Shown in pieces: positions 20,271 to 32,700 of a stretch of 64,000 nt of DNA. The notes beneath the pieces were generated by a model. It ran no database searches. It was given only the letters and a program-made list of their open reading frames with translations, and was not told the DNA's origin. The position numbers and the translations under genes are program-made. Source of the stretch: Ulva prolifera (lineage: Eukaryota; Chlorophyta; Ulvophyceae; Ulvales; Ulvaceae); assembly GCA_023078555.1 (NCBI GenBank), contig CM041197.1, forward strand, positions 186,001 through 250,000, written 5' to 3'. Numbering within the stretch: the stretch's first letter is position 1; every line of letters begins with the position of its first letter.

Positions 20271-23200
20271 TCAACAGTGTTCATGTTTCGTGTGGGCACG
20301 TCCCTTGCTGAATTGTCTGAGAGTGTTTGGAGGTGCTGGTGGCCCATCGCGGACGTGAATCCCAGAACACATCTCCATCTCCACTTTGTACTGCTCCGCG
20401 GGCCCGAGCATGCGCCCGACCTGCACTGCGGATCGAGAGCCACCACTAGCATTGCAGTCCTCAAACACGTGCGCGGCCGCAATCCGCCTCAATGAGTACG
20501 CCACCTCGGCACCCCGCACGTCCAGCCGCCGCGCGGTCATCCTCGAGGCGCCGCTCGCCTGGAGCCCGACAACGCACTCGCTCATGACCACATCCTCCAA
20601 GGTCACGGCCACAACGGCACCCTCATGCACACACTCCGCACCCTCGACTCCCCCTGGCCCGGCCGTGTGGAGCGCCTCCCATGCATGCGCCTTTGCGACC
20701 GGCCCGTACCGCCCACACACAAGGCACGGATTCTCTAGCAGCATCTCTGGCATGCCGACCAATGCACCGACGCGGAAGCCCGTAATGCGCGTGTCCCTGA
20801 CCCGCACGTCCGCTCCCGCATTGATAAAGAGCCCCATTTGGGCACCCTCCAGGGTGCACCCTGATAAACTGACCTGCACTCCCCTGTGAGAACGAGTTGA
20901 CAGGGCAGTGAAACCGACCCGTGTAGCCACGCAGTCAACCAGAGTCACGACGGTGCGCTCTGCCCTGCCTGCGTCAACACTCACCGCCTCTTCGCATGCG
21001 GTCAGGCTCAGCCGCTGCGCACGGACGGCCGCAGCACCGCACACGTCCAGCCCGATGTCGGCGCCAGTGCACTTGGAGTCGAGCACCGCGACGGTGGTGT
21101 GTTGCGCCGCGGAGATGGCCTTCTTGCAGCTTTTGAAGGAACACGCGGAAATCGTTGCGTGTGCGCCGTCGCGGACTGACACACCCTCTGCCGCATCCCT
21201 GAAGCCGCAGCGCTGCACTTCTACGCGGTGCACGCGCCCGCTGGCGCCGCACACGGAAACGCCCGCCGGCGCCCCATCGAAGGAACATTCCCGCAACGTG
21301 CCGCTCCCGGCCAGCTGTAGAGTCGGCCCGTCGCCGCAGCCGAGGCGGAAGGTGCAGCCCGAGACGTCAATGGAGCAGCCGTCGGTGACGATGTCGCGCT
21401 GGTGGCCGCTGAAGGCGCTGTCTTGCACTGACACGGCCTGCAGGCAGTGCGTGGCCAGCACAGCCGTCTGCTCCGGCATCACACCTGCGAGCACGCACCG
21501 CGCGGCGGCGGCGCTGGCGCTGCCGCGGAACTCACATTGAACCGCCGTGACGGCATAGTCAGCGCCGTCATCCACACGAAGGCCGCAGCCGTTGCCGGCA
21601 AAGGTGACACCTTCAAAGCTCGCGGCGCCGGGGGTCTCTGTTGCTTCCGTAAGGTATGCGGCGATCGCGCAGCCGGACACGGTGCCGCCTGTGACCGTCA
21701 GGGTGCCCCCGGACTGGCAGAACCCTTTGCTGCAGAGGTGCACCTCCCCCCGGCACTCCGCATCATTCACCAGATCGGACACTGTCACATCCGTCGCGTG
21801 CACCACGCCGCGCAACATCAGCACGCCAGATTGGCCATTCTTCAGCGTGCAGCGCAGCAGCTTCGCCGTGCCGCCAGGACGCACGTCGACAACGCTCAAA
21901 GCTGGTGCGCCCGCCAGCCCGGCTGCATGTACATCATGCATGACCAGCAGACCAGAATTTTCGGCACCTGCGGCGCAGTCCCTGCCTTCCAGCCGCCCGC
22001 CTCTGACACACACAGAACACCCAGGCTCTTGTACGTGCACCGCGGTGCCGCACAAGCTGTTCACACTGCAATGCAAAGCAGTCGCGGTGCGGCCCCGCGC
22101 ACCCACCGATACGCCTGTGCCCCCGCTGGACACCTCACAGAGGAGCAGGGCAGCAGATGCACACGCACTCACAGCCACGCCGCCCTGGTCCCGCTCCGGC
22201 GCGCTCAGGGTGCAGCGTTCGAGCTGGAACCCTCCACCTCTGCAATTGCGATCGTCGCTTTCCGCGCATGCGAGGCAAAAGTTGGGGCCGAAGGGCTCTG
22301 GCAAACGCCCGGCGCGACGCGGGATTCGCAGGCGCGTTTGGCGCAGGAGCACCTGCACACCTGCGCTCGAGATGATGGGGTGCGAGCCGGCGACGACTTC
22401 GCAGCCATGCAGCTCCACCACGGACCCATGCCCTTCCACGATTACGCCTTGCTCGAATTTACTCACAGAGCAGCCGCGCAGGAGCATGGAAGAGCCATTC
22501 ACAACGACCCCCGGCCCCCCCGGCACGCCGGAGAACTCGCAGTCGTGGCACGAGACGGCGGTGCCGGCGTCACGGGCGGTGAGTGAGCTGATGCAGCCGG
22601 TCGATCGACAGTGGACGACGGTGGCAGTTGCGCCACACTCTACCGTGACGTTGGTCGAGCAGCTATACATGGTGCACGCGTGCAGGTGGAGGGCGGTGCC
22701 GGCGCCATGCGCGACGGCTCCGGGGAAGCCAGCGCTGAGCGCGCAGTGGCGAAGTGTGGCCGTGGCGCCGTGCACAGCATACACGGTGCACTGGGAGAAG
22801 CGACAGGCTTGGAACGTTGCTGAGAAGTCACCTCCGCAGCAGACGAGTATGCCGCCTGCACACGGGCAATGAAGCCGTTCACAGCGGCGGCGGCGGTGGC
22901 GCATGTGGTGCATGTGCGCCTGGGCAGGTCAACTCAAGAGGTCATCTGCTGCGGAGTGCAAGACATTCATTGTAGTACGCAGCAGCCTGCGGTATGCAGC
23001 AGATGTAGGAGGGTTCAGGATTCATCCTAGGTGGACAAACAATGTCTTAATGCCTTTGCTGTGACTACTGTGCCTGGTTGAGAGGCAGTCCGAACGCACT
23101 TGCAATTCAAGGCATTGTGCACCAGACCTGCTACGCACCAGCATCAGCTGCCCAAGCAGATGAGTGTTTAGCGAGGCTGATGTTGGGCTTCATTATGCAC

Positions 23201-24313
23201 ATGCAAGGGCGCACCGGAGAAGGCGGTGCCTGAGAAGTGCACTCCGCTGCCAGTCAGCAGCAGCACAGTCGAACGTGGCAGCTCGATCGTGCCTCCTGAG
23301 ACGGTGCAGCCATCCGGCCACGCCCGCAGCACCAGGCCACCCACAGGGCCCTTGTCCTGCAACCTCTGGTCGAGCTGCAGCATTTCGGACCCGAGGTCGA
23401 TGTGGGTGCTGCCAGGCGAGGACAAGGCCTGGAGGAGCGGCTTTATGCTTCTGACACGGCCCTGCGGCACGATCGAGGCATTCAGGTTCTGGTCTGCAGG
23501 TAATTCCAAACTACCCTGCAAGTGATGTGAAATGACAGGGCAGCTACACATAGTCAACGAAACGGATTCCACAGTAGCACGTGCTGACGTGCCACGGCAG
23601 CTAGTCGAGCACACAGGACAGTACGTGCCACGGCAGCTAGTCGAGCACACAGAACAGTACGTGCCACGGCAGCTAGTCGAGCACACAGAACAGTGTGTGC
23701 AAGCACCGCAATCCGAGGAAGGCAATCCTGATGCTGATTGCTGAGCATTCAAGTCAACCGTGACAACTGGACAACGACAGCCGCAGCGCATTCACATGCA
23801 TGCAGTCGGAGTCTTCATGCATGTGTAGGTGCTTGGACTTCACCTACATGATCGGATGAGCCGCCAGCACGTTGGACAAATGTTGATTTTTTTCCACCAC
23901 ATCCATATCGCGGGGGTTGGCCACTGGTCGGGTTGATCGACAGGCTGATGTGAGTGTCCCAGGTGCTGAAAGCCCTCAGCTCAGAGAAGAGAATTCTACA
24001 ACTACGCAGCATCGCAAAGAGCCAGTCAAAGTCGGCCATTCACGAATCATCAGAGCATTACCTTCCTCTGCGATCGTTTGCCAAACTTCAGACGGTGGGT
24101 GCATCTTGCGTCACCCCAGGCCAGGCTCGTAGATGGGACTCCGTCGCGGACAGTGGTGAGAGGAGGCTGGGCGCAATCACAGTCGGCACACTTGACAACA
24201 GAGATTCCATTCTGACGGTGCGCTTTCGGTGAGTCTTGTTTCAAGACGGTGTGGCCGCACACGCTCAGCCTCTCCCGCAGGTGGGACGGCGGATCCCACC
24301 ATTCAGCAGCCAT
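20271..24313 (-). CDS. Beta-helix gene B (three exons, 1027 aa)
   Basis: Exon 1 24313-24062 (84 codons), exon 2 23461-23215, exon 3 22855-20271, with the same intron phases as gene A and an open joined frame. Exon 1 begins MAAEWWDPPSHLRERLSVCG and keeps VVKCADC. Exon 2 keeps the SIKPLLQALSSP start and the HFSGTAFSG end. Exon 3 starts GILVCCGGDFSATFQACRF and runs through about 30 helix rungs with a Cys in most. The late ENPCLVCGRYG...ECVHEG motif is intact. No secretion signal is visible. Gene A is the nearest intact relative; the fragments at 18.6 and 24.8 kb derive from the same subfamily, so this part of the array has lost copies. Confidence 0.8.
23589..23696. repeat. Three 36-bp tandem repeats in intron 1 of gene B
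   Basis: A 36-bp unit starting GTGCCACGGCAGCTAGTCGA repeats three times with one or two changes. The minus frame, continuous with exon 2, would encode three Cys-rich 12-mers (xVCSTSCRGTYC), but the acceptor CCGCAG|GGCCGTGT at 23461-23467 places it in the intron, as in the sister genes. Confidence 0.75.
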
Positions 24314-24805
24314 GACAAGGAAGAAGGCATGTACTTGCTAGCGTCTAATTATCAGTCGTTCAGGCATGATGTGAGCTGCGAATATCTATTAGGTGCGCCG
24401 TGCATGCTGACCCACGACCTCGCAACATCAGATCGACTGCACGTGCGACACCTCAGGCATCTGCACCGAAGAAATTTGTAAATACAGTGAAGACCAGAGG
24501 AGATGGCCCTGAAAGACGAACAGCCCGCTGCGATCTGGTAGCATCAGAATATATCGTCGTTCGGTCATGGTGCACTACTGACACGTGTCAGTCAAGTGGC
24601 TGCAGGCGGTATGTAAAAACCGAGGACAGAGGCCGGGCATGGAGCGTTTTCCCGGACTCCATTCAAGAGCCCACTCGCCCGTTCATGGCCACTCACTAGC
24701 TAGTCAGGCTCTGGAATCATTGGCCATCTGAGCAACTTCTGAGGACGTCCAGTGTACACTGGGGGCTGCTCGCGCACGTACCTCAGTACTATAGTACCTC
24801 ATGAT

Positions 24806-26230
24806 TGATTGATCAATGCCCATGCACGGAGTCCGGCTCAATCCTATGCTGCTCCTCTGGGCCAAGCACGCGCTGGCACCGCAGTGCGGGCCCCCCACCG
24901 CTGCTGGCAGCGCAAGCCTCAAACACATGTGCATGCGAGCCGCCGATCCGACTCAGCGTGTACGCAGCCGCCGCACTCCGCACGTCCAGCCGCCGCGTGG
25001 CCACCCTGCCGGTGTCACGTGCCTGAACCCCAATGACTCAGTCGCTAATGATCACATCCTCCAGGTCCACGAACACCACGTATGGCGCCCTTGTGCACAC
25101 ACGCCGCGCCCGCCCCCTGCCCTGGCCCGGCCACGCGCGCTCCACCCCCGCCGTGCCAGACTGGCCACATGCACCGCAACTTTCCTCCAGCATCAACCAC
25201 GAATCCCCCGCGGCTACCCCAACGCAGAATCCCCTCAGGCGCGTGGCGACGATGTTCGCTGCACAGAGGACAGTCTTCACCAGACCCGGCGCGGAAGGTG
25301 CAGCCCTCGACGCCGATGGAGCAACCGCGTACGATGGCGTCTCGCTGGAGGCCGTTGAACATGCTGTCCAGGGTCGATGCAGGTGGCTGGCAGCGCGTGG
25401 CCAGGACGGTGACCTGCTCCGGCACGCGCCTCGCGGTTGCGGCGGTGCAACTGCCACGGAACCGCATCACAATGACATCTCCGTCGCACACGCGGAGGCC
25501 GACGCCGCTGCCGTCAAAGGTGACGCCCTCAAAGTTCATGATGCCGTGTGTGTTGTCCCCCGTATCTGCTGACATGGATGTGGCGATGGCGCGGACGGAC
25601 ACGGAGACGCCGGCGTCTGACAATGTGCCGCCAGGTTGCCGGAACCCTATGCTGCAGAGGGCCTCTTGCCCCTGGAACACGGCGGCGTGCACAAGACCAG
25701 ACACGGTGACGTCCATCGCGTGCGCGTGCACGCGCACGGCCGAGCCCATCAGCATCACACCGCGGACGACGGGACGTTCAGCAGCGCGCAGAGCATACGT
25801 GACAGCTTCGCCGTTCCAAGGCGCGCGGTAACAGAGGCCATGGCTGCAGTGCATGGCGACCCACCCGCAACTGCATCACGGATCACCAGCCGCCCCGCAT
25901 CCACTGCAAGTGCGCCGCACTGCCTGCCTTCGAACCGCCCGCCAGTGATACGAAGGGTGGCCGTGGGGTGTCCCACGAACCATGCGGATGCATGCATGAA
26001 TCTGCACACAGCAGTGTGCCACGTTCGCAGCTCGGCCGCGCTCACTAAGCAACACGCGAAGGTTCTTAAGGCTACCGCAGGTCACCTTGCACCTGGCGAA
26101 GAGTGGCGGCTGTGCTCGACTCGGCCTGCGTGTCAACGCCGCAGTCCGAGTCGCGCGGCCTGCGTGTCAACGCCGAGGTGCTCCCGCTCCGGTGCACTCC
26201 TGGTGCACCGTTCGAGCTGGATTGCTGCAT
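24806..26230 (-). pseudogene. Beta-helix fragment B2 (exon 3 only, broken)
   Basis: Minus-strand pieces in several frames match A/B exon 3 in order: an IQLERCT-like piece near 26.2 kb, GGRFEGRQCGALAVDAGRLV, the VSGLVHAAVFQG...QEALCS block, and the VLGPEEQHRIEPDS tail near 24.8 kb. There are frameshifts, an internal deletion and a degraded CxxC...CxH site. Exons 1 and 2 and the N-terminal third are missing. It lies just upstream of gene B's first exon. Confidence 0.7.
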
Positions 26231-26862
26231 CGCTGCATCCACTCTCTATTATCTCCCAGCAGGCAAGGCGCGGCAGGGTATAGAAACGTGGAGGCAGCTG
26301 CGCGGCTGCAGTTGCGCATGCATGCGGGTGCGTCTTGCCGCCTACACTGGTGCCTGTTCAGAAGCAGGAGGACTCGCGATCGTGTGGCAATGTTTGCCTG
26401 TAGCGATTGTGAGTGCCAGAAAGCCATTCAAATGGGGAGTGAGCACGGTGTAGCTGCGTGCCAGTGGGAAATGCTCCTGCAGAAACATGCTTTGGGTGAG
26501 TGCACGTGAAGATTCCTTACGAGTAATGCTTGTACAGTTAAAGTTCAAGATGTCTCCGGTACTGAATAGTTGCAGCTCGTTCTCACATTAGCATCATTTG
26601 ATGCACCAAATCTACATTTTATGCACGGTTGCAAGCATGTCACAACGACTGCCAGTCGTGTGACACCTGACCACATCGTATGGAATCAATGCATGGCCGC
26701 AACATGTGCCACACCGTCAAAAGGGATGCCCCAGGCCTCATGTGCACCATCTCGAACCTGAGCACTTGAGTTTGCAAATTCCAGGCGGGGATCAGACCAT
26801 TGGTGATGGGGTAGACACAATCGTTGTAAATCACGTCTGTAGGCACATCAGCGCAGGCCCCG
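26231..26862. other. Intergenic, nothing recognised
   Basis: Spacer between B2 and the 3' end of gene C; only short frames. Confidence 0.45.
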
Positions 26863-29800
26863 CTACGGCGCATCCCTGGTGCTGCCGCTGCTATGGCTAG
26901 CACTGGCAGCAACCTCCTCCACGTCCAGGATGGAGAAAACATGGCCTTGGGTCTCTTGAAGACCGGCCCCGGGCACCACCCACTCCTCCCGCGCGCCACG
27001 GGATCGAGCACACCCGATCACTTGGCAGCCGATGAATATGCTGCAGCGGCCCACCGCCCTCGGCCCCGGCGCGGCGATGCGCCTCACAAGCACCCCGTCA
27101 GCACACCCCTGCACCTTCAGCCCCTGCGCCTCCAGGCGGCCATGCATGTTCGCCAGCACACCGTACTCCTCACAGTCCGCCACGTCGACGTTCGTCAGCG
27201 CCACCTGGGCCACCGCGCCTTCATGCGCACAGCGTGCGCCCGCCACGGCGCCGCCCCCGGCGAGCAGCGCGGCGTGTGCTGCGCGCTCCGCCTGCACGCC
27301 TCCCCGCCCGCATGCGTCACACGGTTCCGCGAGCTCCATGTCGTCCTCCCCGATCTCGACGCCGATGGCGCACCGCGCGATGTGGGTGTCCCTCAGTCGG
27401 CACTTGCCGGGGCCCCTCACCATCACGCCGGCACCGCTGAAGTCAGACACGCGGCACCGCAGCACCGTGGCAGAGACCGCATCGGCGCCGCCGCCGAGGG
27501 GTGCCTCTGCACTCCCCAAAACACACAGCCCCAGAATCCCGGCTGACAGCGCACAGTCAGCAAGCTTTGCAACGGCGCGCGAGCCGCTGCTGCGGCTGAC
27601 GCGGACACAGGTGTGGCCGGCCTGAATGGACGTCCGCTTGGCGGTCAGCAGGCCGCCGCCGACGGCGAAGCTGGCGCCTGTCACTGCGGCAGATATGTGG
27701 CAGTCTTGAGCGGCCACATGTGCTCCGCATCCGACCATCACCCCCGCGCCGCAGCCGTCGATCACAGTGTCCAGGAGGTGCACCACGCCGCCGTGGCTCG
27801 CGATCACGGCGGTGCTGGCCAGCGCTTCCATGCGGCAGCGGCGGACGGTGCACTCTGCACCGTTTGACGCGCTCACGCCGCTCCATTCCACCTCAGCCAC
27901 CCCTGTGAACGAGCAATCCTCGACCACCGCCTTCCCTCGGGCGAGAATGTGAATGCAGCCAATGGGCGTGGCCGAGCCATGGAACGAGCAGTGCTGTACG
28001 CTGACGCCGTCCGGGGTGTTCCCTTGGATACTCACGCAGAACCCTACGAAGCTGCAGTCCTTGACACTCGCGCGCCCGGCTCCCTCAAGCACCAGCCCTA
28101 CCTCCTGTTCGTCGGCTTTAATATCTACGGCCGCCTCACTCTCCGCACAGTGCAGCCCGCGGAACGCACAATTCGTGATATCTGCCTCGAACTCGGGCTC
28201 GCGAAGCCTCACGCCGGCCGCGCAGTCAGTGAAAACGACACCGCGAACGTCGACCTCGTGTTTCAGTCCAGGGCGGTCGGGGTCGTCGCATGAGCCCACC
28301 CCCAACGCGCACCGCTCCACTGTCCCCCCACGCACAACAACACGTCCACCAAGGACCATGTACCCAAAGCCCGCCCCGGCCCCAGCGCCCTCATCCCTCC
28401 GCATATCACGCACAGCAGAGTCCACCACGTGGACTGAGCCACCAGAGCAGCAGAATCCCACCACCCCGTCCCGAATGCAGCATCTCGTCAGCCGCACGCA
28501 CGCCCGCTCATGCACGTCCACCTGCGCCATCCTCGGCCGCTTGCATCCGCCGGAACACATCTCCGTGTCGGCGGCCGTGATGCGGGCACCGTCGACGGCC
28601 AAGGCCACCGTCTGGCCCTCGTACCGCCCCCCCTGAAGCCGCACCGCGCTGTCGGACATCACCACCACGCACTCCATCGCCGCCGTGCCCTGGCAGCACG
28701 TCAGCACCGCGCGGCTGCCCATGTCCACAGCCACGACGCCTCGAGTGCACTGGATGCGGCTCAGCGTCGCCGCTACGCTGCTGCCCCGGCCTGCAAGGAT
28801 GCCGCCGGCGAATGCGCGGCCAGCTTTGCCGTGAAGGCTGCAGCGCTCGATCTGCATGCGTGCGCAGCCGTGGTACCAGCGGCCGCGGTACGTCCCGGCA
28901 CCCAGCGCGAGCGGACGGTCCTGCACCCCCGGGCGGGGCGCGACGGCGATGTCGCACTGCTGGAAGGTGGCACGCGAGTAGCTGCCAAACATGCCGCCGT
29001 GAGCAATTCGGTCTGCACACAGCTGATGCACCTCCGCGGCACATGCGCCCTCGAGGCCGTATATGGCTGAGATGAAATTTGAGATGTAGCAGTCGCGGAG
29101 GACCACACTGGCTCCGCTGATGGTGACAGCATGCGCGCCGTACGAGTGCGACAGCCCGCCGCCGAGCGCGCAGCGCGCCAGCCCAGCATGGCTGCCGGCA
29201 TCGTTGACGGCGACCCCGGCATCCGCTTGGGAGATGGTGCAGGAATCTGCGGCGAGCGTGGCCCCGCGCTCGACCACGACGCCGGCGAGGCAGCCGGACA
29301 TGCGGCAGTCGGACAGGGTGGCTACGGTGGCTTCGCCGCTGGCGATGAGGCCGGGGTATGCTCCGGCGATGCGGCAGGTGCGCAGCGTGACTGCCGCAGC
29401 GTGCACAGCGTACAGCGTGGTGGCGCGGAAGGTGCAGTTGTGGAAGGTGCCGGAGAAGTGCGCCCCGGCACACATGACGACTCCGCCTGCGGCATGCATG
29501 CTGCGGTGGGGGTCTGCGTGAGTGCTGGGCTCTTGTGGAGATCATAAAGGCTGGAATAACGTCGTGCCCTGGAGTCATGCAGACTAAGGAGGGCAGAGTC
29601 TATCGGGGCCATGCAGATTGGAGGCTGTCCAGTCGCTGTGCACAATTTGTGGCATGCATGCATGCTCCTTTGAAAGGAAGGCTAGCATGATGCACAGGGC
29701 CGGTGCAGCTGCCGCCTGAAACAGACGTCGACGATCATGGCTCTGGCAGCACGCCTTCCCATCAGGGCATTACGGAAATGGATCAACGGGCCACACCAGT

Positions 29801-31430
29801 GAAGGTGGTGCCATGGAAGTGTGCGCCGGCGCCGGCCAGCAGCAGCACCCCCCGCTCCGGCAGTTCCACGGTGCCCCCATGGACCGTACAGCCAGAGGTG
29901 GCTGCCCGCCACACCAGGAAGGCGGAGCCGTGGGCTGGCCGGTGCCGGCTGCGCAGGGGTGATGCCGGCAGGCGGAGGCTGCCGGGCTGTGCTGAAGAGA
30001 GGGCTGCCGCCAGAGCCTCAACAGTAGTTAGTCCGCTCTGCACGTGGGTACTGATTGAGCTACGCCGTGATATGCGAGTGCTTTGCTGTGAAGACTGCAG
30101 GCAACTTCAACCTGCGCTTGAGTGCATTCTTCACAGGGATCAGCATGGGTGTGTTTCAAGTTGGACTCACAGGGCATGATGGCGGCTCAGCCAAGGCGGT
30201 CTGTTGCGTCCATGGCATGGTACAATTGGTGTGTCATTACCTGCAGGAGGGCCAGCAGGTGCGCCAATAATGAAAACCCTTCGTGTTGGTGCAAAGGACA
30301 CCCAGGTTGCAAGGTCAGCATATTACATAATCACATAACTGTTCTTAACATTCGATCATAGTCCTGCATTGAGACAGCCAGCAAGACTGGCAATCCAGAT
30401 CGGACACCTGAGCAAGCCGGTCTGACTTCTGGTTCAAGCCTATCTCTTGAGATACTGAAGAACGAACAGCAGTGAGCCGTTGGTCTAGACTATCTCTAGC
30501 ATAAAGCTCGCTGGTTGTCAACACGCCTATGCAATGGGGATGGCGTGATGTGGTGCTGGTTCGCACGTCACGTATCTCGAGATACAGCCGATGCTTGCGA
30601 AATATATATAAAAAAAAAAATAAAAAAATTGAAGAGCTTGGATCGGACGTGCAGTGACCCACCGCCGCGACGTGTGTGCCAAAGCTTGCAACATACTCAA
30701 GCAGCGGTAAGACCACGCTGTACCTGCTGATGAAGACAGCCATTGCGTGCGGTGGCCCGATTGCACGAGATAGATATGAGATAGATATGGCTGCAGCTTC
30801 GTGTATGCCCGAGCTGTCGCGTTGAAGCAGATTCGCAGGTTCGCGGAGTTGCGTATGCGATAACCTGTAACGTGGTAATAAATAGAAGGACACCAGCTGT
30901 CTTGCATAGAGTCGCTGGTGTGGTGTGTGCCTGAGGCTCGCTGGTGATATGATATCGATATCCCTCTGCTCTGTCCCTCATACAAATCCCAGTGGCCACA
31001 GCAACATGCTGTGTCTTTATGTTAACACTGTATCAAAATTTTGACATGTAGGCCAGGACGAGCAGTCTTGGATCCGTGGACATGCCGAGTGCACACATGC
31101 GGGTCAATTGTGCAGGTGTCCTTCCTGCTGATGTCGCTGCCATTACGTCCGCTAATCTGGACCAGCCAGAGCCGATCAACTGCGTACCGATTCCTGTAGC
31201 TGCAGCCGGTGGTGCTTGGTGCAGGTAGCCCAGTCCCATGTCAGGTGCGCGGAGCTCGAGGGCACGTAGTCTGGACTTGCAGGAGCACGAAGGAATGGCA
31301 CCGCATCCCCGCACACTTCACAGCCCCTCTCTTGCTGAGAGGGTGAAAAGAGATTAACACGGTGGCCACATGATTGGCGCCGGAATGGCAATGCCGCTGC
31401 GGTTGGTGGTGCCCACCGCTCCATGGCCAT
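26863..31430 (-). CDS. Beta-helix gene C (three exons, 1035 aa)
   Basis: Exon 1 31430-31188 (a second Met lies at 31424), exon 2 30037-29797, exon 3 29486-26863. The joined frame is open, with intron phases as in genes A, B, E and F. Exon 1 (MAMERWAPP) has RRQSCGHRVN...GCEVCGD. Exon 2 has ALAAALSSAQPGSLRLP and HFHGTTFTG. Exon 3 starts GVVMCAGAHFSGTFHNCTF and holds a long ladder of rungs; the late motif is EPCDACGRGG...RCAHEG. It forms its own subfamily with the broken copy H at 60-63.6 kb. Intron 1 is long (1150 nt) and carries an A/T-rich tract near 30.6 kb. No targeting signal is visible. Confidence 0.8.
30600..30632 (+). repeat. A-rich tract in intron 1 of gene C
   Basis: Runs of A broken by T after ATATATATA, the only such tract in the window. 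It could be a poly(A) tail of a plus-strand retroposon, but no matching body or target duplication was found. Confidence 0.4.
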
Positions 31431-32700
31431 GGCTGTATGAGCAACGATGCAACTCGGGAATGGCTATGTACAGCGACACAGACATATTTCAGAACAAGTT
31501 TGCATAAAACAGGCGCAGGTGCATCGGCCGGACCCGTCTGGTGCACTGAGGATAGGCTAGCTATCTGGAATCATGCGCGCAACTGCATGGTCGCAACCAT
31601 GAAATCGGCGACCTCCTGTGTCGAGACAGCTTTACGCAAACAATGAGAACTGAACATGGACGTGTGTAGACGACTGATAGGGCACTTGAATTCCGGTGAA
31701 TTCCAGCGGCATTATGTCTACACGAATGAACAGGGATCCACCTCGGATAACAGGCGGTACTGTGTTTCAGCGGTGTAGTCAGCATCGCAACACCATTCCG
31801 GAGGCAAAACAGGTGCGTGCAGGTTGGTCCGCCTGGTGCAGATGACCTCTCATGACATGTCATGCTCACGTTCGCTGGCTCCGTCGTGCAACGCAACGGT
31901 CACGAAGGTGCGATTTGTGCCGACACATGAGACACAGAAGAGTGACCGGTGGAAGCAGACATAGCACAAAAAATCTCTCTCGTCACGGATCTAGCACACA
32001 CGGGCACACTGCAGAAGGTGCGAGCCGTCCTGTCTCCAGGTGGCATGCCAGCATGGCGCTCTCTATCCACATCTCAGATAGCATGTGCAGAGCGTCGCCA
32101 GCAGGAGCAGCTGAGTAGACGTCAAACGATCACCAGTTATGGCTGTCCACAACGTCATTATCAATTTTTCGCACCTGGATGTTTCTGGCTCGTAACTCAT
32201 GGCAAGGTGACCCAGGCGGACGCTTACCGCTTATTAATGATAATCGTTTAGATGCGGACGCGCGCTTGTCTGCAACCAAGTGGAGCTTGAGAAAGTAGTT
32301 TTAGTTAGCAAGTTGTTTATGTGTCATTCTGCCGTGGGGAGGTGCATTGGTGGTTGCTTGTTGACACCTTCTCGAGATATTCCTCCGAGCAGCCCTGGAA
32401 ATACTGCCACATCCCGATCCGATACCGTCGCGTGCGAAGTGAAGAGCACAGATTCATATGTACCGGCTTTGGCTTTGATACGGGCAGAGCGGACGCCGTA
32501 GCGTGCTCCAGCGCTGGCATTGTAACAATCCGAGACTCGAAGCACGAGTACGCCTACTGCCGCTGCAAGTCGAATAGCGTCGGGACAGTCCACACATCGG
32601 ACGCTGTCCACTATCTCTCGACACGCTGAGTATCACCAGATGCGATCAGCTCGAGATGCAGCATATGTGGCACACCTCAACGTAGTCCCGCTGCTCCTGC
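31431..32700. other. Intergenic between gene C and the FAX-like gene
   Basis: Divergent spacer holding the upstream regions of both genes. No repeat or RNA gene is supported; GAATTCC appears twice close together at about 31688-31703. Confidence 0.45.

Noticed and set aside
23589-23696. CRISPR-like array
   Set aside because: The 36-bp units are directly adjacent, with no spacers, in a eukaryotic intron.
30595-30640. Poly(A) tail proving a retroposon in intron 1 of gene C
   Set aside because: No target duplication or recognisable body; intron 1 is equally long in copy H, which lacks such a tract as far as I can see.
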